Notes under the pieces: generated by a model
Database searches by the model: none
What the model saw: only the letters and a program-made list of their open reading frames with translations
What the model was told of the DNA's origin: nothing
Program-made: the position numbers and the translations under genes
Shown: positions 43,448 through 52,875 of the stretch, one piece after another
Position numbering within the stretch: the first letter of the stretch is position 1
Layout: each line of letters begins with the position of its first letter
Origin: Paenibacillus sp. 37
Lineage (GTDB): Bacteria; Bacillota; Bacilli; Paenibacillales; Paenibacillaceae
Assembly: GCF_008386395.1 (NCBI RefSeq)
Contig: NZ_CP043761.1
Span: 3,720,001-3,784,000, forward strand
Direction of reading: 5' to 3'
DNA: 64,000 nucleotides

Positions 43448-45004
43448 TTACCTGCCGGAAATTTCATTCAGCGAGATTTCTTGTTCCTCCAGCAGTCGTT
43501 TCAGCTTTTGGCGCTGCCGTTTTTCCTTCTGACGGCGCTCTTTGTCCTCAGCCTTTAGAGCCTTGAGCAGGGAGAAACACATACCAATAAGGACAATAGC
43601 GAACGGCAATGCGGTTACAATGGATGCCGTCTGGAGGCCAGTTAACCCCCCGCTGATTAGCAGTACTACCGCGATAGAGGACTGCATGATTCCCCAGGTT
43701 AATTTCACTCTTGCACTTGGGTCCAGCTTGCCATCTGAAGTAAGCATGCCCAGTACAAAGGTAGCTGAATCAGCCGACGTAATAAAGAAGATCATGATCA
43801 GCATTGTGGCGATGAATGCCACGATCGTGCCCAAAGGCAGCTGCTCCAGCATAAGGAATAAAGCGGTTGTTGTATCTTCCTTGACAGCCTCCGCCAGATG
43901 AGCGGCATTGAACAATTCCATGTGAAGTCCTGTTCCGCCAAAGACGGAGAACCAGATAAATCCGAAAAGACTTGGAATAACCATGACGTAAATTACAAAT
44001 TCCTTTATGGTTCTTCCTCTGGATACCCTTGCGATAAAAGTGCCGACAAAAGGAGCCCACGAGATCCACCATGCCCAGTAAAATAACGTCCATGCTCCAA
44101 TCCAGGTTTCTCTTGAGAACGGGGTCAGTCTCAAACTCATGTTAATAATGTTCTGCATGTAACTGCCCAAGGTCGTCGTGAATGTGTCAAATATGAAAGA
44201 AGTCGGACCAGTCACTAATACAAACATCATCAATAGCACAGCTATAACGAGGTTGGTGTTGCTCAGAATCTTAATCCCTTTATCCAGACCGGTGGTTGCC
44301 GAGATCAAAAACAGTACGGTTACAACTATGATAATGACAACCTGAGACAGAGTCGAGTTAGGAATACCGAATAAGTGATTCAGACCCCCGCCGATCTGAA
44401 GTGCACCCAGCCCAAGCGAGGTCGCAACACCAAAGATGGTGGAAATGACCGCCAGAATATCAATGACCTTTCCAAGCCAGCCTGCAGCAAGACGCTCACC
44501 TATCAGAGGAATAAAGGTGGAACTGATCAGCCCTTTGTATCCTTTCCGGAACTGGAAGTAAGCAAGCGCTAGGCCGATGACGGTATAGATAGCCCAAGGA
44601 TGCAGCCCCCAGTGGAAAAAGGAATAACGCATTGAAAGTATGGCTGCTTGCGTTGTTTCGGGTACCGCCCCCTCAGGGGCAGATAAATAGTGGGATAGCG
44701 GTTCAGCTACTCCCCAAAAAACCAGCCCAATGCCCATACCAGCGCTAAACAGCATGGACAGCCAGGAAAGCGTAGAATACTCCGGCTCATCATCGTCATC
44801 CCCAAGCCTAATACCGCCAAATCGGCTGAACGCCAGATAAAAAGCAAAGACCAGGAAGAACAGTGTCGCTAGCAAATAAAACCAGCCAAAATTCTGAATA
44901 GAGAAGTTGTAGGCAACATTAGCCACATCCGCCAGCTGATCAGGAGCGACGGCTCCCCATATTGCAAATAGTGCAACGATGATAATTGTGATTGTAAATA
45001 CCAT
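43448..45004 (-). CDS. BCCT-family transporter (betaine/choline/carnitine type)
   Basis: 518 residues, twelve membrane segments with a charged cytoplasmic C-terminal tail (EDKERRQKEKRQRQKLKRLL) that in BetP-like carriers senses osmotic stress. Motifs: GMGIGLVFWGVAEPLSHY near residue 95 and the aromatic signature FYWAWWISWAPFVGTFIARV near residue 310. Expected to import glycine betaine or a related trimethylammonium compound with sodium or proton. Starts with MVFTITIIIVALFA and a GGAGGTCTCATC ribosome binding region. No choline oxidation genes nearby. Confidence 0.93.
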   Translation of the reverse strand: MVFTITIIIVALFAIWGAVAPDQLADVANVAYNFSIQNFGWFYLLATLFFLVFAFYLAFSRFGGIRLGDDDDEPEYSTLSWLSMLFSAGMGIGLVFWGVAEPLSHYLSAPEGAVPETTQAAILSMRYSFFHWGLHPWAIYTVIGLALAYFQFRKGYKGLISSTFIPLIGERLAAGWLGKVIDILAVISTIFGVATSLGLGALQIGGGLNHLFGIPNSTLSQVVIIIVVTVLFLISATTGLDKGIKILSNTNLVIAVLLMMFVLVTGPTSFIFDTFTTTLGSYMQNIINMSLRLTPFSRETWIGAWTLFYWAWWISWAPFVGTFIARVSRGRTIKEFVIYVMVIPSLFGFIWFSVFGGTGLHMELFNAAHLAEAVKEDTTTALFLMLEQLPLGTIVAFIATMLIMIFFITSADSATFVLGMLTSDGKLDPSARVKLTWGIMQSSIAVVLLISGGLTGLQTASIVTALPFAIVLIGMCFSLLKALKAEDKERRQKEKRQRQKLKRLLEEQEISLNEISGR

Positions 45005-45229
45005 GATGAGACCTCCGTTATGTAAGCTTCAGCCAACTGTTCCTTAGTATGTGCTAGTCCGACTTGTAATATTTCGGAAAGCTAGCTTTTGATAACTTAA
45101 AACAAACTGCAGTGTAATGAAACACCCGTCGGTTTATTCGTTCCCTTTTTAGTGAGGAATTAGTGACAAAGATTCAGGATTTAATTAGGATATTTGTATT
45201 AATTCAGAATCCGAGCATAATTATTTATG

Positions 45230-45280
45230 CATAAGAACGAATACCCATTATGGTCGCTATTTTTGCGGCTTTTTGTTGTA
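45230..45280. repeat. Degenerate dispersed intergenic repeat, copy 5
   Basis: CATAAGAACGAATACCCATTATGGTCGCTATTTTTGCGGC followed by TTTTTG keeps the order of the repeat but with a short GTCGC/GCGGC stem. The interval 45005-45453 otherwise contains the divergent promoter area of the BCCT gene and no gene. Confidence 0.45.
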
Positions 45281-45453
45281 TCACATAGACTTTTATCTGT
45301 AAATACAAGGAGTTATAACGTTCAAAATAGAATTCTAGTTTAGAGTGATTGTCTACTTCCAATATTAGTAATATTGGTCAAGTGACACGATTCACCTATT
45401 AAAGGGATATTACTTCTTATCCTTTTATGAAAAAATTGAAGGGATTGATACGG

Positions 45454-45609
45454 ATGAAAACTAAACAATTATTAGATATGAATAATAACGTGAACAACGG
45501 CATGTACGGTTTTATTGAAATTCCAGGTAAACAAAAAATGAATTGGTTTGAAAGCGAGGAACAAATAAATGAAATTGGTCTTACAAAATGTAGAGAAGAG
45601 TTTTGGTGA
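45454..45609 (+). CDS. Candidate 51-residue peptide before ABC ATPase
   Basis: ATG at 45454 has AAGGGA nine bases upstream (a start at 45427 is also open). The product begins MKTKQLLDMNNNVNNG and is Asn/Glu-rich, with one Cys near the end and no signal peptide. It overlaps the start of the ABC ATPase by 41 bp. Because ABC pairs like the one downstream sometimes export a peptide encoded just upstream, it may be such a substrate or an unrelated small protein. Confidence 0.35.
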   Translation: MKTKQLLDMNNNVNNGMYGFIEIPGKQKMNWFESEEQINEIGLTKCREEFW

Positions 45610-46206
45610 AAAAAAAGTATTAGCCAATTTAAGTTTTCAATTTGAAAAGGGAAAGATCTATGGCCTTCTTGGGCGCAATGGCGTCGGAAAAACAACGTTA
45701 TTCAATTGTTTAGGTGGCGAGATCCAAGTGGATGGCGGCAAAATGAAACTTGTCAACGGATCTAAAACGCGTGACTTGGAAATGGATGATGTAGGATACG
45801 TTTACTCTTTGCCACTGTTACCAGAATTTCTGACAGGATATGAATTTGTACGTTTTTTCATCGATGTTAACGTAGATGTGATTGAAGGACGAGGAAACAA
45901 TATTGATGCCCTGTTTGATATGATGCACATTGCTCAGGATGACCGACATAAGCTCATTAAACATTACTCGCATGGGATGAAAAAAGTGATTTAAAAAAAG
46001 ATCATATCCTAATTTTCTCGACCTATATATTGCAATTGGCAACGGATCTGTGTGATGAGTTAATTATTTTAAATTATGGGAGTTTAACACAGATTTCACC
46101 CGAAATCCTTACTCAGCCCGACTTTGAAGAACAGGTAATTGAATTATTACGGAATGAAAGCCAAAGCGGAAGTACGAAGGAGAACGCCGATGACGGGAAT
46201 GATTAG
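45569..46206 (+). pseudogene. Disrupted ABC transporter ATP-binding protein
   Basis: Residues 1-138 (45569-45994) are a normal ATPase start with Walker A GRNGVGKTT and end just after SHGMKKV. After a frameshift and a deletion the rest (about 45995-46206) encodes KDHILIFSTYILQLATDLCD. The Walker B and D-loop regions are missing, and the H-loop histidine is Tyr (STY where STH is expected). The protein cannot be an active ATPase. It resembles YthP-like bacteriocin/ABC exporters (family guess). Confidence 0.8.
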
Positions 46207-47818
46207 TACAATTTCTCGCATATGGCAGTTACAGATGATTACGCTGGTCAACCGTTTGGTCTATTTCACGCAAAAGTTACCGTTTGTAGGTCATTTAATC
46301 AGTGAACAAACTTATGCTGCTTTTCGGACGAAACGTGCAATTGGTGCAATTGCGGTTATTTTATTATTTGTCGCTGGTTTATTGGAAAGCTTATTATATT
46401 TCGGGGGAATGTTTGTATTGCCCATGCTCTTATGGACAGAGAATGTTAATCCTACGGAGCATTTTAACCTTCTTCTTCACATGTATTTTTGCATAAGTGG
46501 CGTAATGGCTGGGGTAACGAGTGCAAAAGTGTTGGAATCAAACAAAATGAAGTATACATCTATCCGACTTATGCGGATAAACCCAACCAAATTTATGCGA
46601 GCTACGCTATTTTATCGGTATACGACATTTTTCATCTATCAAGGGATTGCTATGACTCTGGTTGCGGTACTTTTTAAATTTTCAATTCCTCATGCATTGC
46701 TGATTGTGGGAATGATGACTTTTTGGCGAGTGATATGTGAATCTTTACATTTGGCATTATTTAAATGGAAAGGCATTATTCTTGTACAGAAAATATGGGC
46801 TACGAGTTTGAGCATGTTGCTGGCACTGACTTTTGCTTACCTTCCCTTCACAAAACTAAACCTTCCTCTATTTGGATCTGTGATATTGGATCAACCGGGG
46901 CTTTTGATACTGATATCGTTGTTCGGGGCTATCTGTGGGTATGTTTTACTAAAACATACGGATTTCACATCTGCAGTGCGCGCAGTAATAAACCATGCTG
47001 ATCCATTGTTAAATCCAGAAATACGGATGGCTGATCTTCAACAGAGAATGGTTCAGTCAAAAGAACATGATCTTAGTAGCCCTACGTCGTCTAACCTTCA
47101 TGTCAACGAGCAGCGCACATTAGAAAAAAAGGGATACGAGCAATTACATGAAATTTTGGTTACCAGGCACACCGCTCTCCTCCGTGCACCGTTCCACAGA
47201 CGTTTATTGGCTATTATGATCATAGGCATACTCCTACCTTTATTGGTACTCATTTTCAAAAATCATCTTTCACTAGATTCAATTGAAAGATTCTCACCTT
47301 TGATCATTATGTTCATGCTAAATCTGACCGTAGGTAGCCAGATTTGTAAGGCTCTATTCTACCATGTTGATGAGCCGTTGATGCGCTATCCATTTTACCG
47401 CCAGCATGCGAAGCAGCATTTTCTGTTACGATTTAGAAGTATATTAAGCATAAATCTTAAGTTAGGTTCTTGTTTAGCAGCTGTAGTAAGTGTATCTATA
47501 CTTGTATTAACTGGAGGACAAGATATAAGTTCACTACTTCCTATCTGGGTTACAACCATTGCACTGGCTGTATTTTTCTCAGTACATCATCTGTTGTTAT
47601 ACTATGTGATTCAACCTTATACCACTGAGTTGGAAACCAATAGTCCTCTTTTCTCATTCGTAAACGGCCTTATTTCATTGAGTTTTGTTGTGGCGATGTA
47701 TCTAGGACCTCCGCTATGGGTACTAACCGCTATTATCATCGTGTTGACTATAGCCTATCTATCCATTGCTGTCCTTCTCGTAACCAAATATGCTCAAAAC
47801 AATTTTAGAGTGAAATGA
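46190..47818 (+). CDS. ABC transporter permease
   Basis: 542 residues from ATG 46190, with AAGGAG 7 bases upstream and within the ATPase tail; a longer in-frame ATG at 46139 is less likely. Multiple membrane segments in two clusters (about residues 55-270 and 345-540), separated by a hydrophilic loop of about 80 residues with no enzyme motif. Similar size and order to the large permeases that pair with YthP-type ATPases. The frame is intact although its ATPase is broken, so the complex is probably inactive unless another ATPase serves it. Confidence 0.8.
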   Translation: MTGMISTISRIWQLQMITLVNRLVYFTQKLPFVGHLISEQTYAAFRTKRAIGAIAVILLFVAGLLESLLYFGGMFVLPMLLWTENVNPTEHFNLLLHMYFCISGVMAGVTSAKVLESNKMKYTSIRLMRINPTKFMRATLFYRYTTFFIYQGIAMTLVAVLFKFSIPHALLIVGMMTFWRVICESLHLALFKWKGIILVQKIWATSLSMLLALTFAYLPFTKLNLPLFGSVILDQPGLLILISLFGAICGYVLLKHTDFTSAVRAVINHADPLLNPEIRMADLQQRMVQSKEHDLSSPTSSNLHVNEQRTLEKKGYEQLHEILVTRHTALLRAPFHRRLLAIMIIGILLPLLVLIFKNHLSLDSIERFSPLIIMFMLNLTVGSQICKALFYHVDEPLMRYPFYRQHAKQHFLLRFRSILSINLKLGSCLAAVVSVSILVLTGGQDISSLLPIWVTTIALAVFFSVHHLLLYYVIQPYTTELETNSPLFSFVNGLISLSFVVAMYLGPPLWVLTAIIIVLTIAYLSIAVLLVTKYAQNNFRVK

Positions 47819-47830
47819 GAAGGAGTTTCC

Positions 47831-47898
47831 AAAGCATTGAGTCTTAATCCCCACTAGGGCCTATGTAATGTAGGAGGGATGAGATTCAATGCTTTTTT
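47831..47898 (+). terminator. Strong terminator
   Basis: AAAGCATTGAGTCTTAATCC pairs with the complementary GGATGAGATTCAATGCTTT (one small bulge) across a 25-base loop, followed by T7. It ends the ABC permease unit. The next 265 bp hold no gene. Confidence 0.9.
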
Positions 47899-48163
47899 TG
47901 ATTATGAGGAGGCATTATAAAGGGGATTTTTAACAGAAAAGGATGTTGGAGAAGGGCTGAATGTTCAGCAAGTTTATTAGCAACATTGCTTCTGTTTTAA
48001 TCTAATCGTTATTTTGTGATAAATGTTTTCCCTTTTTTATTGCAGGAAAATGGGAATCAGAGCACGAAATATGTTGATAATTATGCTATAAAAGTTGCTT
48101 TGTGCACAATGATGTATCCAAAGCTGGATGTGCTTGAGCAAAGAGAAAGGTGTGTCACTATCC

Positions 48164-48712
48164 ATGAAAGAACCATCTGAACACCTCATTGCCATGCTAG
48201 GTCAGCCTTATGATTCCAGGCGTGTTCTACAAGTATTGCAATCCTTCGGTGTCAAACGTATGCCGAAGGCGAGTGATTATTTTAGTGACGACATTATTTG
48301 GTCTGTAAAGTCATCTATCCGCCTAGACGTTTATCGCTCACCGAAAATTCATGAACTGACTGGACGTGACGATCTGAACACGGATGAATGGATAATCGGC
48401 GCCGTCCATTTTCTTGCTCCTGGATCGGATGACCGAATCCATACCCCGTTTCCAGGACAGCTTCCTGCCGGAATGACAATGAACTCAACGCCAGATATGT
48501 TGATTCGTGAATACGGTCAACCTGCATTGTATGAAGAAGGGGAATGGCTCGGGGGCAGCGGTCCGTTTCTGGCTTGGCGTGAATCCGGCATCAATGTCGC
48601 CATTGAGTATGAAAAGAACGAGGACGACAGTGCAATGACATGTTATACTGCCTGTTTAGTTGGATGTATCGGCGCTTGGCGAAAGGATTACCCGGAGGTT
48701 TTTGCTCCCTGA
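48164..48712 (+). CDS. Uncharacterised protein (immunity-like DUF6392 style)
   Basis: 182 residues from ATG 48164 (AAAGG about 12 bases upstream; ATG 48128 is also in frame). Soluble. Recognisable pattern: LIAMLGQPYDSRRVLQVLQS at the start and PGQLPAGMTMNSTPDMLIRE, then YGQPALYEEGEW and a Trp/Cys-containing end. It looks like proteins of the SMI1/immunity class, but I cannot name it with confidence. Its 3' end occurs again, truncated, at 38733 as part of the segmental duplication. The pentapeptide pseudogene follows. Confidence 0.65.
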   Translation: MKEPSEHLIAMLGQPYDSRRVLQVLQSFGVKRMPKASDYFSDDIIWSVKSSIRLDVYRSPKIHELTGRDDLNTDEWIIGAVHFLAPGSDDRIHTPFPGQLPAGMTMNSTPDMLIREYGQPALYEEGEWLGGSGPFLAWRESGINVAIEYEKNEDDSAMTCYTACLVGCIGAWRKDYPEVFAP

Positions 48713-48852
48713 AGAAATCAAAAAAAGAAGCACCCACGCTTGTCTGCACACCCATGGTAGGACTGAGACCAAGCATGGAGGGGCGTTCCATTCCTAGCTC
48801 AAATTAGGGAACATATATTAGTAATAACAATTCATGTCGAGGGACTGATAGG

Positions 48853-49531
48853 GTGATAGGGGTGAGAAGACTTGAGTCTAATATGTCAGTAAACAGCGAA
48901 TTATTTTCTGATATTGTCAGGTACGAACACGAAACGATAGGCGGTACGACCATAATCAACTCAAATGTTGGTTCACCCATATTTTGGAGCTGTAACCTGC
49001 AACATCTTATATTTGATACCTGCGATCTTACAAATGCGAGATTTTTTGCCGGTAGTACGATTGATCATTGTACATTTATTCGTTCCGACTTGCGCTCTGT
49101 TGGCATCGCCAAAGACGAAGCTGTTTTCACCAATTGCGAATTTTCCTCCTGCGATATGAGAGGGATGACATTGGAGAATGCTACGTTTATCGACTGTACT
49201 TTTTATAAATGTAGATTCAATGACCGGATTTTACAAGCGGCGAATATCGTCAATTGTTCCTTTACCGACAAGTGACCTGACACAATGTATTCCGTCAAAA
49301 TCCAAAAATCATCTGTATGTTGAACAGATATCCGCACGTGTGAAAAATGCTTTGATGAAGATAGACGATGACCCTAATCTATCTGAAGATGATCGGAAGG
49401 TACTGGTACGCTGTCTTCGCAGGCTTGAGCCTATGGAACAATATATTTTTAACACAGCCCATATGAAGAAAATATATGGTGATGTTTTGGTTGAACGATT
49501 TTTCAGTAGTCTGGATTGTAACATGGCGTAG
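48853..49531 (+). pseudogene. Pentapeptide-repeat protein, broken copy
   Basis: The first 139 residues match the intact copy at 38880 with only a handful of changes. After CSFTDK the frame hits a stop at 49273-49275. Relative to copy A, 92 bp (39300-39391) are missing, and the C-terminal part continues in another frame to 49531. The deletion is not a multiple of three, so the protein is truncated. Confidence 0.85.
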
Positions 49532-49621
49532 ATTTTCTCGAACGATTCCGTAGAATGATGAAGCGCGCTGTATAAGTTATCGCAATAATGGGGAGTGTAG
49601 AAGAAAAAAGGTGGAAGAGAA

Positions 49622-50254
49622 ATGTTCCGATTATTCATTTTGATACCCTGTTTTTTTCTGTTGCTTGGAACAACTTATAGTGCCTGGGGAGCAGAGATTA
49701 CCGGATCTTCTCTCATAAAAGATCTTCAAAAAGGCGGATACATCCTTTATATCCGACATGGAGATGCAACTGTAGGGGCAGATCAACAAAACTTTAGTCT
49801 AACAGATTGCACTACGCAGCGGAATTTAAGTGTATTGGGAAAGGAACAAGCTGAAAAATATGGCGAGGCTATCCGTAAATTAAACATTCCCCTCCAAATA
49901 CCTGTAGAAGCAAGTCCTTTATGTAGAACCCTCCAAACGGCTCAGATTGCTTTTGGTACACAACAGGTAAAAGTAAATGATTTCTGGTTAAACATATATA
50001 ATCTCAGTCAAAATCCGAGCACTGAAAAAATAAATAGTACATTGCGAGCATTTACAAATGAAATTGAGCAAATACCTCCGACTCATGTTAACAGAGTAAT
50101 TATAGCCCACTCTTTTCCTCCCGGGATAGGAGTAGGAGAACTTGCGAGTATGGAGACCGTTATTCTAAAACCACTGGGAGATCAAAAAGGGTATGAGGTT
50201 ATTGGAAAATTGACATTAGAAGATGTTTTACAGCTAGCCGGAGTGTCAAATTAG
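49622..50254 (+). CDS. Exported histidine phosphatase family protein
   Basis: 210 residues. Hydrophobic signal segment at 1-23 (FLLLGTTYSAWGA). The RHG motif (YIRHGDATVG near residue 42) carries the phospho-histidine. A second conserved Arg is in SPLCRTLQTAQIAFG, and the last His is in VIIAHSFPPG. Expected to hydrolyse a phosphomonoester outside the membrane; substrate unknown. GGTGGAAGAGAAATG start context. Present in copy B of the duplicated segment but absent from copy A. Confidence 0.88.
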   Translation: MFRLFILIPCFFLLLGTTYSAWGAEITGSSLIKDLQKGGYILYIRHGDATVGADQQNFSLTDCTTQRNLSVLGKEQAEKYGEAIRKLNIPLQIPVEASPLCRTLQTAQIAFGTQQVKVNDFWLNIYNLSQNPSTEKINSTLRAFTNEIEQIPPTHVNRVIIAHSFPPGIGVGELASMETVILKPLGDQKGYEVIGKLTLEDVLQLAGVSN

Positions 50255-50304
50255 ATCAAAGATTGTATTTCAAGAGGAAAAATTTAAAAAAATGGATTGA
50301 AGTA

Positions 50305-50352
50305 AAAAGAGAGGGGCCGCTTTTGGTGACAAAAGTTGCCCTTCTTTGATTT
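50305..50352 (+). terminator. Terminator-like hairpin after the phosphatase gene
   Basis: GAGGGGCCGCTTTTG pairs with CAAAAGTTGCCCTTC, with a few mismatches and a GTGA loop, ending in CTTTGATTT. Confidence 0.55.
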
Positions 50353-50392
50353 CCTCTTGTATTTATCTTATTTCCCGTTGGTCTTGTCCAAA

Positions 50393-51961
50393 TCAGTTTG
50401 CCCGATATATGGAATTCAAGTAATTCGAAATTGATGAAGCATCATCAATGGAGGTACGCATTGCAATATATCCGTCAGGACGAATCAATACAAGTTCTTT
50501 ACTTGTTACATCGTAAATTCGATAGGCATTACCTGCTGTGTCTATTAAACCTTCCGCTGCCCTCTCCACGTTGGATGGCAGAATATAATGTATGTTGAGT
50601 TCGTTGTTGGTGAAGTTCTTCAGCGAAGGATCGACGCTGTTTGCAAAAGCCAAAAGCGTCCAGTGTTGGCCTCGCAATAGGTCAAAGAGACTTCCTGCAA
50701 ATCCGGTGCCTTGCAGGCCCGTAGCATTAGGAGCACGATCCCCAGGAAATGAACGGGTAGCATTTGTTCGAGCAGAACGACGGGTAAGCGAACTTGAGCG
50801 ATAGGAAATGAGTAGCCCACTCGTCAGATCGTCGGATATGGTGCTCAACGATTGGGACAACCCTCCGCCTTCAGTCGCCGTTCCTATGACCACTCCCATC
50901 TTCTTCGTGCTGTCCTCAAGAACAGCTTGAGCCACTGGGCGGCGCTCCTCATCGTACGTGTCGAGTAAGGCGGTGTCCGCTCCTCGTATCACATCCGCCA
51001 GCTTCCAGCCGAGATTGTACGCGTCCTGCATCCCCGTATTCATGCCTTGACCACCGGCCGGCGAATGAACATGAGCAGCATCGCCGGCAAGGAAGACCCG
51101 GCCGTTGCGGTAACATTCAACCATACGAACGTTCACCCGGTAGATGGACAGCCAGGAAGCAGCCGTAAGCCGAACACGTCCGGCCCCTGCGCGACGATCA
51201 AACATGGCTTGATACGCCTCTAGCGAAGGCTGCTCTGGTTCTTCGATGTCTTCCGGAATTGTAGCCTGCAGTTGCCAAATATCGGATTTTGGCAGAGGGG
51301 TCACCCCGATCATCCCCTCCGAAGAAGTCCAGATATGGATATGGTCACGATCTAACCCTTCCAATCGTACATCGCCAAGATACCATCGCTCTTGATCGTG
51401 TGTTTCCCCAACCAGCGGTAAGTGAATAAACTTGCGGATATTGCTTTTGCCCCCGTCAGCGCCAACTACATAACGAGCGCGAATTTGCTCTTCTCCTTGT
51501 GGTGAATTCACGGTTATCGTTACACCATCCTCATCCTGAACAAGACTTATGGCTTCCATGCCCAACTCAACTTGACCGTCAAGCATTGCATATCGGTCGC
51601 GCAATGCTTTTTCTACATCATATTGAGCAATCCAGACCGGATCGCGATAGGGTGTTTCAAGTTCGGGGCTGGCTGCAACGGTAATAGACGGCTTGTCCAC
51701 ACTCCTGCCATCTGCGGTATAATAACGAACAGGCAAATCCACAACACCTGTGTCAATAATGTAGTGGACGGCCTCCAAATCATCCACAACTTCAAGCGAG
51801 CGAGGCTGTATTCCTTTGGCGCGAGAAGCAACGTTAAATAAGGAGCTTCGTTCAATAATACGATGGTCGATGTTTCGACGGGCCAGATCACAGGCAAGGG
51901 TAAGCCCTGTAGGACCGGCCCCGACAATAAGAACATCAACAAAAGACGGCTTGGTATTCAT
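50393..51961 (-). CDS. FAD-dependent aromatic monooxygenase
   Basis: 522 residues of the PheA/TfdB (class A flavoprotein) group. FAD motif VLIVGAGPTGLTLACDLARR near residue 10, the DG motif VVGADGGKSNIRK near 170, and the second FAD motif RVFLAGDAAHVHSPAGGQGM near 290. The C-terminal thioredoxin-like extension is present (about 400-522). It hydroxylates an aromatic ring with NAD(P)H and oxygen, probably for detoxification. Divergent from a TetR gene, with a palindromic operator between its -35 and -10, so induction by an aromatic compound is expected. Confidence 0.92.
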   Translation of the reverse strand: MNTKPSFVDVLIVGAGPTGLTLACDLARRNIDHRIIERSSLFNVASRAKGIQPRSLEVVDDLEAVHYIIDTGVVDLPVRYYTADGRSVDKPSITVAASPELETPYRDPVWIAQYDVEKALRDRYAMLDGQVELGMEAISLVQDEDGVTITVNSPQGEEQIRARYVVGADGGKSNIRKFIHLPLVGETHDQERWYLGDVRLEGLDRDHIHIWTSSEGMIGVTPLPKSDIWQLQATIPEDIEEPEQPSLEAYQAMFDRRAGAGRVRLTAASWLSIYRVNVRMVECYRNGRVFLAGDAAHVHSPAGGQGMNTGMQDAYNLGWKLADVIRGADTALLDTYDEERRPVAQAVLEDSTKKMGVVIGTATEGGGLSQSLSTISDDLTSGLLISYRSSSLTRRSARTNATRSFPGDRAPNATGLQGTGFAGSLFDLLRGQHWTLLAFANSVDPSLKNFTNNELNIHYILPSNVERAAEGLIDTAGNAYRIYDVTSKELVLIRPDGYIAMRTSIDDASSISNYLNSIYRAN

Positions 51962-52006
51962 GAATAGAATCCTCCTTGATCATTGATTTGATATGCTACA
52001 TTTGTT

Positions 52007-52035
52007 ATACTACACCGTGCAGTGTAGTTTGTAAA
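52007..52035 (-). promoter_or_regulatory. Monooxygenase promoter with internal TetR-type operator
   Basis: On the minus strand, TTTACA (52035-52030) and TAGTAT (52012-52007) are 17 bp apart. The palindrome ACTACAC-CGTGCA-GTGTAGT (52009-52028) fills the spacer. Occupation would block RNA polymerase; the adjacent TetR is the natural candidate. Confidence 0.75.
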
Positions 52036-52091
52036 CAGAACAGAACTCTAATCAATTTCTGATGGTATACCTATAAGGGGGCAACGTAAGA

Positions 52092-52751
52092 ATGGATTAT
52101 ACGGAAAACAAGAAAATCCGCAAAGGCTCTTCAGACAAAAGAGCTAAAATTATTGCGGCAGCACGAGACCTGTTTCTTTCCGATGGGTTTGATCGATCCA
52201 GCGTCGATGCGGTCGCAGCTAAAGCGGGAGTTTCCAAACGGACAGTTTATGATTATTATGGCGACAAACAGAATCTACTGCTTGCCGTTGTTGAAGAATC
52301 CAGTTTGGCGGTTCTTGACATGATTGAGCAAGGGATTTCAGATCACCTCTTGGAATTCGAGGATCTGAAGCAGGCGCTCATCTTATTTTGCGAACAAATC
52401 GTAGCTTCTGCGAACGGTTCGTCCGATTACATGGCTTTGATCCGTCTGGTTATGGTGGAAACCGCCAACCTGCCAGACTCGTTTTTTGATAGGCTGGATA
52501 ATGCCACTGAAGAGGGGATTATCAAGAGGTTTACAGAGTTTGGACAAACCGGATTGCTCCATGTGCCCGATCCTGAAATGGCTACAAAGCACTTCGCTGC
52601 ATTAACGTTTTTATTGGTATTTAATCAACCTAGAAAAACAGAGGCATTGGAAGAGGAACAAACCAAACGTATCATCACTGAAGGGGTACGTGTCTTTCTT
52701 TGCGCTTATGCGCCTCGTAGCGTTCAAAAGGAAGATCAACCATCATACTGA
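52092..52751 (+). CDS. TetR-family transcriptional regulator
   Basis: 219 residues. N-terminal helix-turn-helix: AAARDLFLSDGFDRSSVDAV followed by AAKAGVSKRTVYDYYGDKQN. The C-terminal ligand/dimer domain is helical (about 75-215). GGGGGCAACGTAAGAATG start region. It faces the aromatic monooxygenase gene across 130 bp containing one clear palindrome, so it probably represses that gene and itself. Confidence 0.93.
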   Translation: MDYTENKKIRKGSSDKRAKIIAAARDLFLSDGFDRSSVDAVAAKAGVSKRTVYDYYGDKQNLLLAVVEESSLAVLDMIEQGISDHLLEFEDLKQALILFCEQIVASANGSSDYMALIRLVMVETANLPDSFFDRLDNATEEGIIKRFTEFGQTGLLHVPDPEMATKHFAALTFLLVFNQPRKTEALEEEQTKRIITEGVRVFLCAYAPRSVQKEDQPSY

Positions 52752-52773
52752 ATGCGATTTTGTTCAAATATAA

Positions 52774-52826
52774 AAAAAGGACTGTAAACATTCATCTTCT
52801 ATCGATGAATACTTTCGGTCCTTTTA
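52774..52826. terminator. Bidirectional terminator
   Basis: AAAAGGAC/GTCCTTTT outer stem with an inner ATTCATC/GATGAAT stem, between converging TetR and GlsB-like genes. Confidence 0.8.
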
Positions 52827-52875
52827 TGTTTATCCCGTACTAATAAACCACGGGATCGGTTTCCGCCTCTCTTTG

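Larger units (their letters stand above)
48511..50330 (+). repeat. Segmental duplication, copy B
   Basis: Matches 38733-39705 from ATACGGTCAACCTGCATTG through the pentapeptide gene, but the gene here has lost 92 bp and the histidine phosphatase gene stands between it and the shared tail. Copy B keeps more of the upstream gene. Confidence 0.85.
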
